DNA from: Nectonema munidae
Taxonomy: Eukaryota; Nematomorpha; Nectonematoida; Nectonematidae
NCBI GenBank assembly: GCA_030549495.1
Contig: JAUIRK010000959.1
Span: 265,001 to 329,000 of the forward strand
Direction: 5' to 3'
DNA: 64,000 nucleotides
A model generated the notes under the pieces. It did not search any database and was not told where the DNA came from. It saw only the letters and a program-made list of their open reading frames with translations. Positions within the stretch are counted from its first letter, which is position 1. Every line of letters starts with the position of its first letter. The translations under genes and the position numbers were made by a program. This document shows positions 21,916 to 34,281 of this stretch, one piece after another.

Positions 21916-22530
21916 CAATGAATTTTAATCAAAAATAATTATTAATTTTTCTAATTAAAAATAATGTTTCATCAGGTACAATTAGCTTTGTAATTATACT
22001 TATGATGCGAAAAAAATGATACTTCAATTAATTTTTTAATCAGGCACAATCATTTACTCCGACTTATGGAAAGCCTATCTTCTTATGGGATGTAATTTGA
22101 TATTTTAACTTTTAGACATAGTAACTCCTCTCACATTCAATATAGCTATGAAAGCATGTAGTTCAAAAAAGATAATTTCCATAGAGTGCCACATAAAATA
22201 CGTTTAGTTTCACTCTTATGCAAAGTTTATTAATTTAAAGATATAGAAATCAATAAAAAGTATCCACGAACTCAAAAATAACCTTTTATAACAGATCTTT
22301 TAGATTTTGATGTATGGCCTAGTGCCTCTTTTTCTTTGTTTTTTTTGAATTTTTTAGTATATTAGTGACTCTGTTTAAAAATAACGTATTTTTTTAGGAA
22401 TATATTGAGTTTCAAGTAGAACCGACCAAATATAACATAACTTCTTATCACTAAAATATTGCAAGGGTCAAAATAACCCCTTTGGACGTTCTAGTGTTAA
22501 AATGGTGACTAAATGATGTAGAAACCTAAC

Positions 22531-22942
22531 CAGAGGCGTAGCTAGTGGGGGCGCCAGGGGCGGTCCGCCCCGGGTGGCAGATTTTAAGGGCGGCATTTTG
22601 TCCTAAGGTCATTTGTTAAAATATTACATTTAATTTTTAGTTTAAATTTTCTGTTCAATTTAATCGATTCCAGTTTTTTGTGACTGTTTTAATTTTAGTG
22701 GAGGGGGTCAAAAAGGCACCCCCCGTCACTGATAGGGTTAATGGGTCCAAATTTTAGTATAAAAGTTGCAATCAAATCTGAGCTCTTTTTTGGCTTACAA
22801 CGATTTATCTATTAATAAAAAAAATGGAAAAAATTTATTATTAGAGGAAAAAAACCTGACCGTTAGCGTACAGACTTGAATTTTTGGAGGCTTTTGAAAC
22901 TCAACGTCATAAAGGGCGGCAAAAGTGTTAGCTACGCCTCTG
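22531..22942. mobile_element. hAT MITE, perfect TIR and target duplication
   Basis: Ends CAGAGGCGTAGCTA and TAGCTACGCCTCTG are perfect inverted repeats, a terminus common among hAT MITEs. The target duplication is aacctaac on both sides (22523-22530, 22943-22950). 412 bp. Internal ggcggca words near both ends. It sits within the older hAT 21402-23175. Confidence 0.92.
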
Positions 22943-23175
22943 AACCTAACCATATCCTAACCTAATGGAGTGCCACCTCTCCCAACTGATTTTTTTCTGG
23001 CTAGGGGCCTGCGTACTATGGCGTGTGTGGTTATGAAGTCTATTGGCTATTAATCATCTCAAAGGCATATTTACTGGCTGATTTTTTTGTGAAAAAAAAC
23101 AGGAAAAATTGAATTTTCTCCAAGGAGGCGAAAAATTTTCACCCGCATGACAATTTCTGAAACTTGAAAGCCCTG

Positions 23176-23909
23176 TATATATATTACCCATCAAAAATAT
23201 GAAATGTTACCTTGGACTAAAATTATAAAGAGTGCTCCTTTTAAAAAAAAACTGGACATTCTCGTTTTATAAGATTTTATATGTTTAAACCAACCACCTT
23301 ATATTTGAAATTTGTTTATCTTCAAACATCGATTGTGTACACGGTATAGTGCAAACATTTATTTTGTATAAACAAATTCAAGGTCAATTCATCAATTATG
23401 AATAAAAAATTTACATATCTGTTAAGTAAATAAACGATTTTCAGTTGATCAATTTATCAGATATTTGAACACCACACATTTGATCACATTTATATCAATG
23501 ATGCATTCGATGAAAAGTTAGGTGGTTTGCTGCTTACGCTTTTATCGCTATATGTTACATTGTCTATAAGAAAACATATCTCGCTCATTCTTTACTGAGT
23601 TATATGTAGAGAGGACGTTATTTCAAGCAAAACTCAAATGTTTGTGGGTCGCACAGATGACGAACAACCTCCTAAAATTCATGCCGTTTCCTTCAATATC
23701 AATTTCATACATATTTAAATATTAATAAAAAAGGTTTGATCTTGTATCACAATTTTGATAAATTTCATATAATTTCAAAAGTTTATTATCAAAGAAGATT
23801 TGATTCGTGTGATGAAACTTATGCGTGTTGAATGTTAAATGTAAAGCTTTTTTTGTATAGAAAAGAGCTTCCTAAAAAATTAAAATTACCAACACCTTCT
23901 ATATCTAAA
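23176..23909. other. Unassigned AT-rich region
   Basis: No gene, TIR pair or tandem repeat recognised. Confidence 0.4.
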
Positions 23910-24196
23910 CAGGGGTCATCAAACTACGGCCCGCGAAGTAAGTTTTGATATTTATAGGTGTTACAAAATAAGTATTTTTGAAATATATTGTCTTCACTCC
24001 ACTTTTTATGTATCCTCAGTGTATCAACTTTGTCACATCCATATGGCAAACACCGAAAATTTGCTTTATTTTGTTTTAAACAAGTATTAATAGGAATTGC
24101 ATAATATCTTTGTTTTTTAACTTTTCAATATTCTGGCCCGCGTTTTTCAAATTTTGGGTAATCCGGTTCGCTTCAAGAAAAGTTTAGTGACCCCTG
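23910..24196. mobile_element. hAT MITE
   Basis: Ends CAGGGGTCATCAAACTACGG and, reversed, CAGGGGTCACTAAAC: the first eight bases are perfect and the similarity continues. GGCCCGCG words lie near both ends. The flanks (atatctaa / taatctaa, with one base of slippage) give an imperfect target duplication. 287 bp, non-coding. Confidence 0.75.
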
Positions 24197-24717
24197 ATAA
24201 TCTAATATTTTAAAATGACGCTTCAAAGTTGTGAAATGTGTTTTACTTTCATTTAAAAATAGATTATTCTTGGTTAACTAATTATGAATGATTATCAAAA
24301 TTTGGGTCAAGATTAATTGTGCTGATTTGACATCTATACTTCTATCAAGTTGAAAAATGATGAAAATATAACCTGCGAACAGAAGCATTCTATATTTATA
24401 TTAGCGGTTAAGATATCATTTATGAATATATAAAATCGACCGAATATTTAACGTTGAGGTACGCCAGAAGTTACTTCAGATTCATAAGATTTGGAGCTAT
24501 GGATAGATACAATTTGTGGATAATCTTGTGAAAAGCGGACCTCAAATTGGGATGCATTGATTTGCATTTCATTCATTAATTTGATTCGTTGCTGAAAATC
24601 AAGTTATGATGTACGAAGCGTTACAAATATGTGAGCATCACATCTGTGTGGGGTATTACCTATTTTGTGGGCAGAAGTGAACAGAGGTTTAAAAAACAAG
24701 AATTTTGAAAGTATACA

Positions 24718-26045
24718 TTTTTTAGATTATATTTGCAATAAAATGTTTATAATGTTGTTTAAACTTTTAACTTTTTAGATTATATCAAACATAAAAGTAA
24801 ATAATATTATATACGCCTATACATTTTTGTTGATTTTTTTGGAATTTTTAACAATTTATTGAAAAACTATAATCACCAATAGGGATGAATGAGTGACAAT
24901 ATGTTTAAAATAAGGGAGCCAAAAAATTTTTAGGGGCGTTTTGCCCTCTCTTGCTCCCTGTGGGAACCCTGGTCATGTTCACATTCAATTAATCTTCTTT
25001 TTAGGATTTAAATATTTAGGTGAGTATAATAAATTATTTTGTCATATAAATAATCAATAATTTTTCATAGATTTTATTGTTTCTTTATATTTTATAGGTA
25101 CTAATTTCTATTCTTTGATAAATCAACATAAAAAATAATGTTAAATAAAACTAAGTTTCAAACAAAAAATACACAATTAAACAGAAAGCGTTTGAAATAA
25201 GATCTTTATCTTTTTTAAAATGTAAACGAAAAATGTTTGCATTTTTAATAATACACAGATATCAAATTCAAAGCTTTATTTTACTATTTGAAGTTATATC
25301 AAAACTTATATTTTGTAAATTTTTTAGAGCTGTTAAGTTAATCAATTCAATTGAAAGTTATAGAAGCTAGTATTGGTTTTATAGTTGATAAATCCTATTC
25401 TTCTCAACAGTTCTTTACATTTTTAGATATGAAATTTTAACATCACTCTTTTTGCTTAACATAAGTCACATTCATGTCACAAAGGCTTATATGTTAACTT
25501 TTTTTAATTCAATAAATTCCCAATGAAAATATTGATTTTTAAAGTATAAGTTGTATAAATTCTCAAATAATTTGAAAGATAAAGTTTAGTTTGAAATTAA
25601 AAAAAAATTTTTTATTCATAAATACAAAAATAATATAATAAAGTTTTGACTGAGCTTTTAATTTTTCTTTATTGCACTTTTTCATATAATTCCAAGATTT
25701 CTTCCAATTCTGTATCTAAAAATATAAAAAAGTGTTTAAGATTTAAAAAAAAAAATCAATTTTATCTTAAAATAGCAACAAAAAAAAATTACAAAAATGT
25801 ATAAACGTATATATTATTTACTTTTATGTTTGAAATAACCTAAAAAAATTAAAGTTTAAACAACATTCTAAAATATATGTTACTTTAATTTGCAAACATA
25901 AAAACAATAAGTAACACAAACCTAAGAACTTATAAATCCAAAATAAAAAATATATATATATATTTTATATTCACATAATATATATTTTTATAAAAAGTTA
26001 ACTATAGTAATATAAACATTTTATTGCAAATATAATCTAAAAAAT
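24718..26045. repeat. Imperfect inverted repeat flanking the piggyBac left end
   Basis: 24718-24845 (ttttttagattatatttgcaat ... cataaaagtaaataatat) recurs inverted in 25780-26045, where it is interrupted by extra sequence. The right arm ends seven bases before the piggyBac TIR at 26053. An end fragment of another hAT type, CAGGGTTCCCACAGGGAGCA, lies reversed at about 24950-24974. The rest is AT-rich. A short minus-strand open stretch near 25680-25725 after a ttttag is too short to call an exon. Confidence 0.5.
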
Positions 26046-26927
26046 TTATTCTCCCTCGCTTGACGGACGTATAAAATATAACACGGATGACGGACTCTAT
26101 GACATTTTTGTCCAATTTTTTTTTCTTATCTATTACGATTACAAATTTTTTTTAATATAGTTTAGTATTTAATAGTTGTTTTTCTGTTGTTTAACAAAAT
26201 AAAAACTAAATATTAAAAAATCTATGGAAGTTTTTAATTTTTAATTTAACGCCATCTATATTATTATGAAATTAGTATAAAAAACATAATAAATTTTGAG
26301 TTAGATTATTTCAAAAGCTACTATAGTACTTAGCATAATAATTATTAATTTTTATATATAGCAACGATCAAAAAGTTTTTCGGTTGAGAAAAATCATTCT
26401 TTTTCACAAATTAATTTGTAAGTAAATTTTCTTTATTTAACCGAACTTTGTTTTTTTTTGGTGATTATATCATACAAAATTTATATTACAACTTTTTGCT
26501 GTAAATGTATCAAAAATTGGTATAAAGCATAAATAATTCAACTTTTTGCTGTAAATGTATCAAAAATTGGTATAAAGCATAAATAATTTCTTTCATTGAT
26601 TCACGTCATAAATACTTCAAATTTGTAATGCAATGACATATGCCATAAATATTGAGCAATGGTATGATGAAAGGTATCGAACAATTGTGATAAATTTGCG
26701 TCATAGTATCTTTATATTTGAAATGCCACATATCGTGTCATAAATAAACTTAGCAATGTCATGATGAGATTTGTTATTGGGATTGATTTGTTTATTGTAT
26801 AAAAGATATGAAGCTATGAACAACATCAATACGCGTTGTGATGACGTTTCTCTTCAATTTGTCAAGAATAATAAGCGATAAAGGATCATAAACGATTTTA
26901 AAAACATTTTATATATGTATGTAATTT

Positions 26928-29900
26928 AGGTTCTAGGAGAAGCATTGAATGTGGAAAAGAATTGAACATTTTTCTTTTTTTTTATCTTGCCGCATTTGAT
27001 GCATATGGTTTGCTTTCTACGCAAGAAGCATTTATTTTCCTCATCACTTCACTGCCACACATCGCATAATCACTTCTCACATCACATTTTCACACTTATT
27101 CACTTCGCAACTTACATCACTTATTATTCACTCATTTTCTTCACTATCACAGAATGATAAATATTATATTATGTTGAAATGAATTATGTTTTTGTATATT
27201 ATATTGTGTTGAAAATATTGTGATAAATATTATATTGTGTTGAAAAGCTACAAAATAATTAGTGTGGAAGGGGAAAGGCAGACAATTTTTAAGTTGAACA
27301 CTAATTACTTTTAGAAATAATTATTTAGTAAATAAACTAATATTTATATTTTTTACCGTATGATTAAAATATTTAATTTTGAGAATAATTTTAATTGAAA
27401 AAATTTTATATACTTGTTTTAGTTAATTATATTACCAATATTGTAGATGTTTTCAAGTATTTAATTTTTATTTTATCATGTTATGTCTATGAAACAAAAG
27501 TAAAAGGACTTAAGTTAAAAAACTCACTAAACGCCAGTTGCCAAAAAACGAATTTTTGTTATTTTTTGGTTAAACTTTTTTCCTTTAACATAAATAGTTT
27601 TAAATTCATTTCAACCTATATATTGAATATAGGTTATAAATATTTTAAAAAATAATTAGTTTGTTTTTATAAAAAATAAATTAAAATATTTTATACTAAT
27701 TTTTCATTTTTTTTAAATAATATTATAAAAAGTAGTTGTTTGGCTAAAAAATGTAAAAAAATTATTTTATTTTAATAAAAAAATATAAATATAAACACGA
27801 TATAAAACATAATATAACATAAAAAAACAAAAATATAATAGATATAAACATAAATATAAAATAGTATTAGTTTAAAATAGTTGACATTCTAAAGCTAGGT
27901 GTTCTATTTAAAATAGAAAAATCTAAAATATATGTATCTTGAATTTCTTCCAAATCAAGATTTTTAGCCGGACAAACATATGAAGAAATTCTGTTGAGAA
28001 AAAGATACACATCTTTGTAATCATTGTATTCTTCATATATTCTCTCAAGTTGCTTTTCTTTTTCCTCTTTTTTTTCTTACTTCCGCCACTCCAACAATAT
28101 CCAGAGTCAACAGCTTCAATTTCTGTCATATCTTTCCACAATTTTTCTTCACAATTTATAGAAAAGGAAAAAACTTCCCAAACATTTGTTCTTTCTTGAG
28201 GTAAGCAAGATTTCATACTAAAAATTTTAAAGATAAAAGTAAAAATCTAAAACAAATCAAAATTTATTCAACCCGTTGTGAAAACCTTCACAGTGGTTAT
28301 TAGTTCTCACTTTCCTTTTATACACGTTCCAACTTTTCAAATCATTTAAATTAAACCACGTGGTTTCAAAATATAGGAAAAATTCTTCGATATTAAAAAC
28401 ATTCATTAAACTTTTGATTTTTCTATACACTACTTTAACCTAAAATTTAAAAAAATATATAAAGATTACAATTATAAATAAAATTAAAAAAATTATTCTT
28501 GTATAGTTAAAAAAAATATCTGAACATATAATATGAATTAAAATAAAAAGTACTTCAGGAGGTGGAAGAAAAGCAAGAGCAAGTAAAAATTTGATACACT
28601 TGCGAAATGATTCGCTTATTGAGTATAATCTTCCATAACCTAAGGCTTTGACTTTTCTATAAATACTTTGGGAAAAATGAAAATAGCAGCCTGTAAATTG
28701 TGCATTTGGAAATTTCTAAAAAAAAATTTTATATTATAGTTTTAGTAAAAATTTTATGTAAAAAAACTTTTTTATTAGCAGATAAAATAGCACTTTCATA
28801 ATCGGATGTAATAGTCTTTACTTGAGAAACATTAACATGTAACTTTAAAACTTTATAAATTTCTCTTAAATAAAATGCAACAATGTTAAACCAAAAAATT
28901 AGAAATGATAAATAAAACCTGTAAGTTTCTTCTTTTTTATCACAAGCCAGTGAATACAAAATAGGTAGCTGTACTTTATTGTGGAAAGTATGAATTGTTA
29001 CGATTTGAAGAAACATGTCTGGTGATTTTTTGAAAGTACCATCAATATAAATATTTTCGATTGTTGTAACTTGATTTAAATAATTAAAAATTTTGCCATG
29101 AAATACTATGAGCCTTTTATTTGATGGAACATATTTGTCCAGTTGTAAAAATGGTACCCCATTTATTGTTTGGTATTTTTCGGGGATTGTAAAGGTAATC
29201 AATTTTGGGGGATTTAATCTTTTTTTTATTGTATCGAATTCTTCGGAGAATTGTTTGTCTTGATGATGTACTTTCTCTATCATCCTGAGTTAAGATTGAC
29301 AAGTTATCTCTAAAAAAATTTTTTTAATTAAAAGTTATATTTCTTCAAAAAATTACTGATAAATAAGGCTGGTTGCTTTCATAGAGTTTTCTGCCTGATC
29401 TTTGATTTTTCTATTGAATTCAGCCACTCTTTCATTTATTTTATCATGATTGTGTGATACAATTTTGAGTGGTGTCATGGCTGCATTTTTTTGTAGATAA
29501 TTCTTCCTAAAATTTGTAATAAATTTAAAAAATCCCTCATAATAAAACTTATATAATAACAATGTGTTATTGATCACTACTCTCATAAACCTATAATTTT
29601 TAGAAGTAAAAATACAAAAAAATTAGAAAAATAAAATTTAAATAAGCAAAAAACCAATCTATCTAATAATTATTTATAAAGTAAGATTACATTATTTAAA
29701 AAAAATTAATTATTTTTTAACATTTTAATAAAAAAACTATCATATATTTTATTGAGTTTATAAAAAAAATTGTTTAATTGCAAAGTATCTAACGTTTTCA
29801 GATGTAAAAATATTAAACTTTCAAACAGTTCTAAACTTAATTCTAAGCATGTATTCAAATAGAATTTAAAAAAACTCAATTTATAAAAAATCAAAAAACT

Positions 29901-30513
29901 ATTTATTTAATTAGTGCTAGAGTAAATATGAAAATTTTTTTAAAGTTAATATAAAAATAGCTTCAAAAATTAGCTTGAAATAAAAAAGTTTACCTGGACA
30001 CGATGGTCTCGTACAATAATAATGTAAAGTACTAAAAAACTTTTTTTTTTTAAATATAAGTAACCTTCAATAAGCATCTTCAAATGAAACAAATTAAGAA
30101 AGAAAAAAATAAAGCAAGAAAAAAAATAATTATAAAGCAATAAAGAGTTATGAAAATAATGATAGTGAGAAGTGAGGTATAGTAAAACATGTGTGGTAGT
30201 GAAGTGATGAGTAAAATTAATGCTTCTTTTATTAGTAGCAAACCATATGCTTCAAATGCGGCAAAATCAAAAAAAAGAAAAATGTTCAGTTCAGACACTT
30301 AAAAATTGTCTGCCTTTCCCCTTCCACACTAATTATTGTGAATAAGTGTGAAAATGTGATGTGAGAAGTGATTATGCGATGTGTGGCAGTGAAGTGATGA
30401 GGAAAATAAATGCTTCTTGCGTAGAAAGCAAACCATATGCTTCAAATGCGGCAAGATCAAAAAGAAAGAAAAATGTTCAATTCTTCTCCACATTCAATGC
30501 TTCTCCGTTTACC
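26928..30513 (-). mobile_element. MULE-1: autonomous-type Mutator-like transposon
   Basis: Ends GGTTCTAGGAGAAGCATTG and, reversed, GGTAAACGGAGAAGCATTG. The target duplication is gtaattta (26920-26927 and 30514-30521). The TIRs run for about 190 bp or more with high identity (tgccgcatttgaagcatatgg, cctcatcacttcactgcc). A further inverted block taattagtgtggaaggggaa lies at 27258 and 30335, and part of the right TIR is repeated at 30185-30290. The interior carries a Mutator-like transposase on the minus strand. It is inserted in copy 1 of the piggyBac leader duplication. Confidence 0.85.
27923..29586 (-). pseudogene. MULE transposase with introns, near complete
   Basis: Exons can be followed down the minus strand. 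29586-29353 contains SHNHDKINERVAEFNRKI, the end of a FLYWCH-like zinc finger. 29300-28745 contains EKYQTINGVPFLQL, YIDGTFKKSPDMF (first catalytic Asp) and ITSDYESAIL (second Asp). 28720-28554 reads KFPNAQFTGCYFHFSQ and LLALAFLPPPEV. After an intron of about 113 bp (gtactt...ttttag) comes FNLNDLKSWNVYKRK with RTNNHCEGFHNGLNK (catalytic Glu). A C-terminal piece from 28216 downwards (MKSCLPQERTNVWE) ends in a Lys-rich stretch. Introns are 55-115 bp. One frameshift lies in an A8 run near 29225 (KKRLNPPKLITF is the correct side). The DDE triad is intact, so decay is recent. Confidence 0.8.
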
Positions 30514-30569
30514 GTAATTTACTTCTTCACTTCTGATCTCTTTGCGTCATAGTATCTTTATATTTGAAA

Positions 30570-33500
30570 GGTTGTAGGACATTCCTCGCCAAGGGACATT
30601 TCTCGCCATCAACATTAGGAGATGGATGAGATATAGTGATGAATTATACATTTTTCTTTCTTTTGATCGTGCCGCTTTCACACTACCACTCAATTTCTTG
30701 TAATGTGTTAGTATTATTTTCCTCATCACTTTTCACTCGTTTCTTTCGCAACTAATATTTTCCTTATCACTTCTCTCTCGTGTCTCTCGCAACTATTATT
30801 TTTCTCATCACTTCTTCTATAACTAGCGGCATCACAAATCATTCAGCAAACACAATGCACAAACTCACTTTTATAAACATTTATAATTCACATTTTTAAC
30901 TTGTTTCTACGCAAATCATATTATTTTTAGATATACTCATAAATATTAGATATATTTTAAGATATACTATTAAATTTATAGATTTAGTTGTAAAATATTT
31001 TTTAAATATACCTGAAAATGTTTCATGAAGGATTAAGTATTACAAAAGAAGGGAAGATAGTGATCAGATTGCTATTACTGCAGTAAAAGTTCTTGTTGTC
31101 CTGGTGAGAGAATATTTTTTTAAGTTTGTCTGATCTTAGTAGCTTTTGCAACTTGTAGTATAATTCAAGCCTTGAAGCATCACTTCACCTTTTCCATTAT
31201 CAAATCTCCTCTCCACTTATTTTATCACTCGAGCTTAATTGTAAAAACCTTGCCATTAACTTCAATTATACAAATCATGTTAATATATATTGCACTCATT
31301 TTCTATCTGTTTATTCACCTTGTTGTCCTGTTCGTTGTTGCTTCTTTTCTCACTCCTGATGTTAGTAAGACATTTCACTTCTTTCTTTTGCACTTTTATA
31401 CCAACTACATTTCAGGGTGTTAAATAAAGAGTTTATTTTGTATCGCTTTTATCACAACACAACTATAATCATACAATACACAAATTTTAGTTTTATAACT
31501 TTATCTGGTCTACCTTTTTCGCTATCAAATTTAGCAAATATTGGCACGTGCTCGTTCATCTTGCTAATTATTTAAAAAAAAGCACAAAATGATAATAATT
31601 CATGGCTATATAAACTGCACAGAATTTTTATTTCTACAATCCATAACCGTTGTGGGAAAAAATCTTGCCTAAGTATTCTCAAAATTTTGAAATCATAAAA
31701 AATATTTTCAAAATATCATTTTTATCTATACTCAACAAATGTTTATTTAATAATAGAACTAATAATATAGGTAGCGCTATTAGTTTAATTATAACTCAAT
31801 GAATGGTACAATTCATTTTATTAGTATGCAGCTAAAATTCAGGTACAATAAAATTGGGATATTTAAATGATTACGATACTGTTTATGACAAATTTTTGTA
31901 ATTCTCGAGAATAAAAAAATTTCTTATAGTGTTGCTTATTGCATATTTTTTACTGAACGTTATAGAGCAAAATTTACTTTTATATTATATTCTAATTTTT
32001 TCAACATTCACTAGTTTCATTCTTTAATATGATCAACTTGAAATTAATTCAAAGAGTATAAGTAAACACAAAAAGATACAAAATACATCACCAACTAAAT
32101 ACGATAAATCTTTTTGTTTGCATTTGTATGATTTTACTCATGGTGATAAGGTCATTTCTTTGTTTGTCCGCATAACATTGTTACTCATAACCATAAGTTT
32201 TGAACATAATCTATTCTTAATATGGTGGTAAGGCTTTGGATTTTTAATTAAGGTAGAATAAAACAACTTGTGTATCGTTAAGAAATGCGTGTATGGATAT
32301 TATTTGGTAGAATAAAAGTGGCGCTTTTTTAAAAGTTCCATCTATATATATTTCAGAAACATGAGCGGTTTGAACTAAATGTTCCAATATCTTTTCATGA
32401 AAAATGATTAATCTTTTGTTTTGCTCTGTAAAAGCATCCAGTTGCAAAAAAATTAAGGCGATTTGCTGATGTATATTTTTCAGGTATATCAAAATTTAAA
32501 TCCGTTGTAGGCTTTGTTCCTATTTTATTATATCTTATTTTTCTCAAGATGCTTTTTTTGAATGTATAATTTTTTCCATCTTCTTGGGTAAGATTTGTTA
32601 TATTTTCCTTTCGAATAAAGTAAATTTAAAAAAGTTTTAATAAATTTTTGAAAAGTTAAAAAAATACTGATAAATTTAAATAGTTGTTTTATATGAATAT
32701 TTAGCTTCATGTTTTATATTTTGGTCAAATTTTCAACTCGCTCATTAATTTTCTCATGATTATGATCAAAAAAGGAAAAGTGTTATTGGATTCATCATTT
32801 CTAACTATAACTTTACCTAAAAAAATTTCAAAAATAATAAAAATATAAAATCATGGGAAAAACTAAAAATAATTACTTTGTAATTTTAACTTTAATAAAA
32901 TTTTGTATAATACGAAAAGCACAAAATAAATTTTTTTTAAACAATATCTTCTATTTAAAAATAAATTATAAATCAATGGAAAACTGATTAAAAATATACG
33001 AAATATTCAAATACATATTATTTTTGCTTTATTTTATTTGAAAGAAAATTAAAAAAACTAAATGCAACTAAAACTGAAAAAACATCGCATTTATACTTAG
33101 TTCTATTATTAAATAAACATTTGTTGAGTATAGATAAAAATGATATTTTGAAAATATTTTTTATGATTTCAAAATTTTGAGAATACTTGGGCAAGATTTT
33201 TTCCCACAACGGTTATGGATTGTAGAAATAAAAATTCTGTGCAGTTTATATAGCCATGAATTATTATCATTTTGTGCTTTTTTTTAAATAATTAGCAAGA
33301 TGAACGAGCACGTGCCAATATTTGCTAAATTTGATAGCGAAAAAGGTAGACCAGATAAAGTTATAAAACTAAAATTTGTGTATTGTATGATTATAGTTGT
33401 GTTGTGATAAAAGCGATACAAAATAAACTCTTTATTTAACACCCTGAAATGTAGTTGGTATAAAAGTGCAAAAGAAAGAAGTGAAATGTCTTACTAACAT

Positions 33501-34281
33501 CAGGAGTGAGAAAAGAAGCAACAACGAACAGGACAACAAGGTGAATAAACAGATAGAAAATGAGTGCAATATATATTAACATGATTTGTATAATTGAAGT
33601 TAATGGCAAGGTTTTTACAATTAAGCTCGAGTGATAAAATAAGTGGAGAGGAGATTTGATAATGGAAAAGGTGAAGTGATGCTTCAAGGCTTGAATTATA
33701 CTACAAGTTGCAAAAGCTACTAAGATCAGACAAACTTAAAAAAATATTCTCTCGCCAGGACAACAAGAACTTTTACTGCAGTAATAGCAATCTGATCACT
33801 ATCTTCCCTTCTTTTGTAATACTTAAATCCTTCATGAAACATTTTCAGGTATATTTAAAAAATATTTTACAACTAAATCTATAAATTTAATAGTATATCT
33901 TAAAATATATCTAATATTTATGAGTATATCTAAAAATAATATGATTTGCGTAGAATCAAGTTAAAAATGTGAATTATAAATGTTTATAAAAGTGAGTTTG
34001 TGCATTGTGTTTGCTGAATGATTTGTGATGCCGCTAGTTATAGAAGAAGTGATGAGAAAAATAATAGTTGCGAGAGAGAAGTGATAAGGAAAATATTAGT
34101 TGCGAAAGAAACGAGTGAAAAGTGATGAGAAAAATAATACTATCATGTGGCAAGAAATCGAGTGGTAGTGTGAAAGCGGCACGATCAAAAGAAAGAAAAA
34201 TGTATAATTCATCACTATATCTCATCCATCTCCTAATGTTGATGGCGAGAAATGTCCCTTGGCGAGGAATAGCCGCTTGCC
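30570..34281 (-). mobile_element. MULE-2: Mutator-like element with 1.2-kb inverted arms
   Basis: Ends GGTTGTAGGACATTCC and, reversed, GGCAAGCGGCTATTCC, both running into CTCGCCAAGGGACATTTCTC. The target duplication is atttgaaa (30562-30569 and 34282-34289). Arms 30570-31764 and 33097-34281 are near-perfect inverted copies, so the same 83-codon open frame appears at 31172 (+) and 33436 (-); that frame is probably not a gene. The 1.3-kb centre holds a decayed MULE transposase. TIR words (ttttctttcttttgatcgtg) are shared with MULE-1 and with the element at 48968. Confidence 0.85.
32244..32800 (-). pseudogene. Decayed MULE transposase fragment in MULE-2
   Basis: Reading down the minus strand: DHNHEKINERVENL near 32760 (zinc-finger end), then KRLIIFHEKILEHLVQ, IYIDGTFKKAPLLFYQIISI and IHAFLNDTQVVLFYLN to 32244. 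This aligns with MULE-1 residues around the first catalytic Asp (YIDGTFKKSP). The second Asp and the Glu are absent, because the centre ends where the arms begin. It could not catalyse transposition; MULE-2 would depend on another copy. Confidence 0.7.

Larger units (their letters stand above)
21402..23175 (+). mobile_element. Decayed hAT element with nested hAT MITE
   Basis: The left end CAAGGTTATCAATT and right end reversed CAGGGCTTTCAAGTT are related, and both subterminal regions contain CACCCGCAT words. The flanks ctgatata and tatatata agree at 5 of 8, so the target duplication is doubtful. A hAT transposase C-terminus lies at 21685-21915 and a second, younger hAT MITE at 22531-22942. A piggyBac-like word (ctagtgttaa at 22491) also occurs inside. 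Confidence 0.55.

Noticed and set aside
22480-22500. Second piggyBac terminus (ctagtgttaa)
   Set aside because: Only one end with a TTAA-like border; no inverted partner located, so not called as an element.
25676-25725. Terminal exon (TELEEILELYEKVQ then stop) on the minus strand
   Set aside because: Good acceptor and a polyA-like AATAAA follow, but 47 bases without any partner exon is too little to call.
31172-31423. 83-codon ORF, present identically at 33436-33687 on the other strand
   Set aside because: It lies in the inverted arms of MULE-2, so the second copy is not independent evidence of coding; composition is AT-driven and hydrophobic with no motif.
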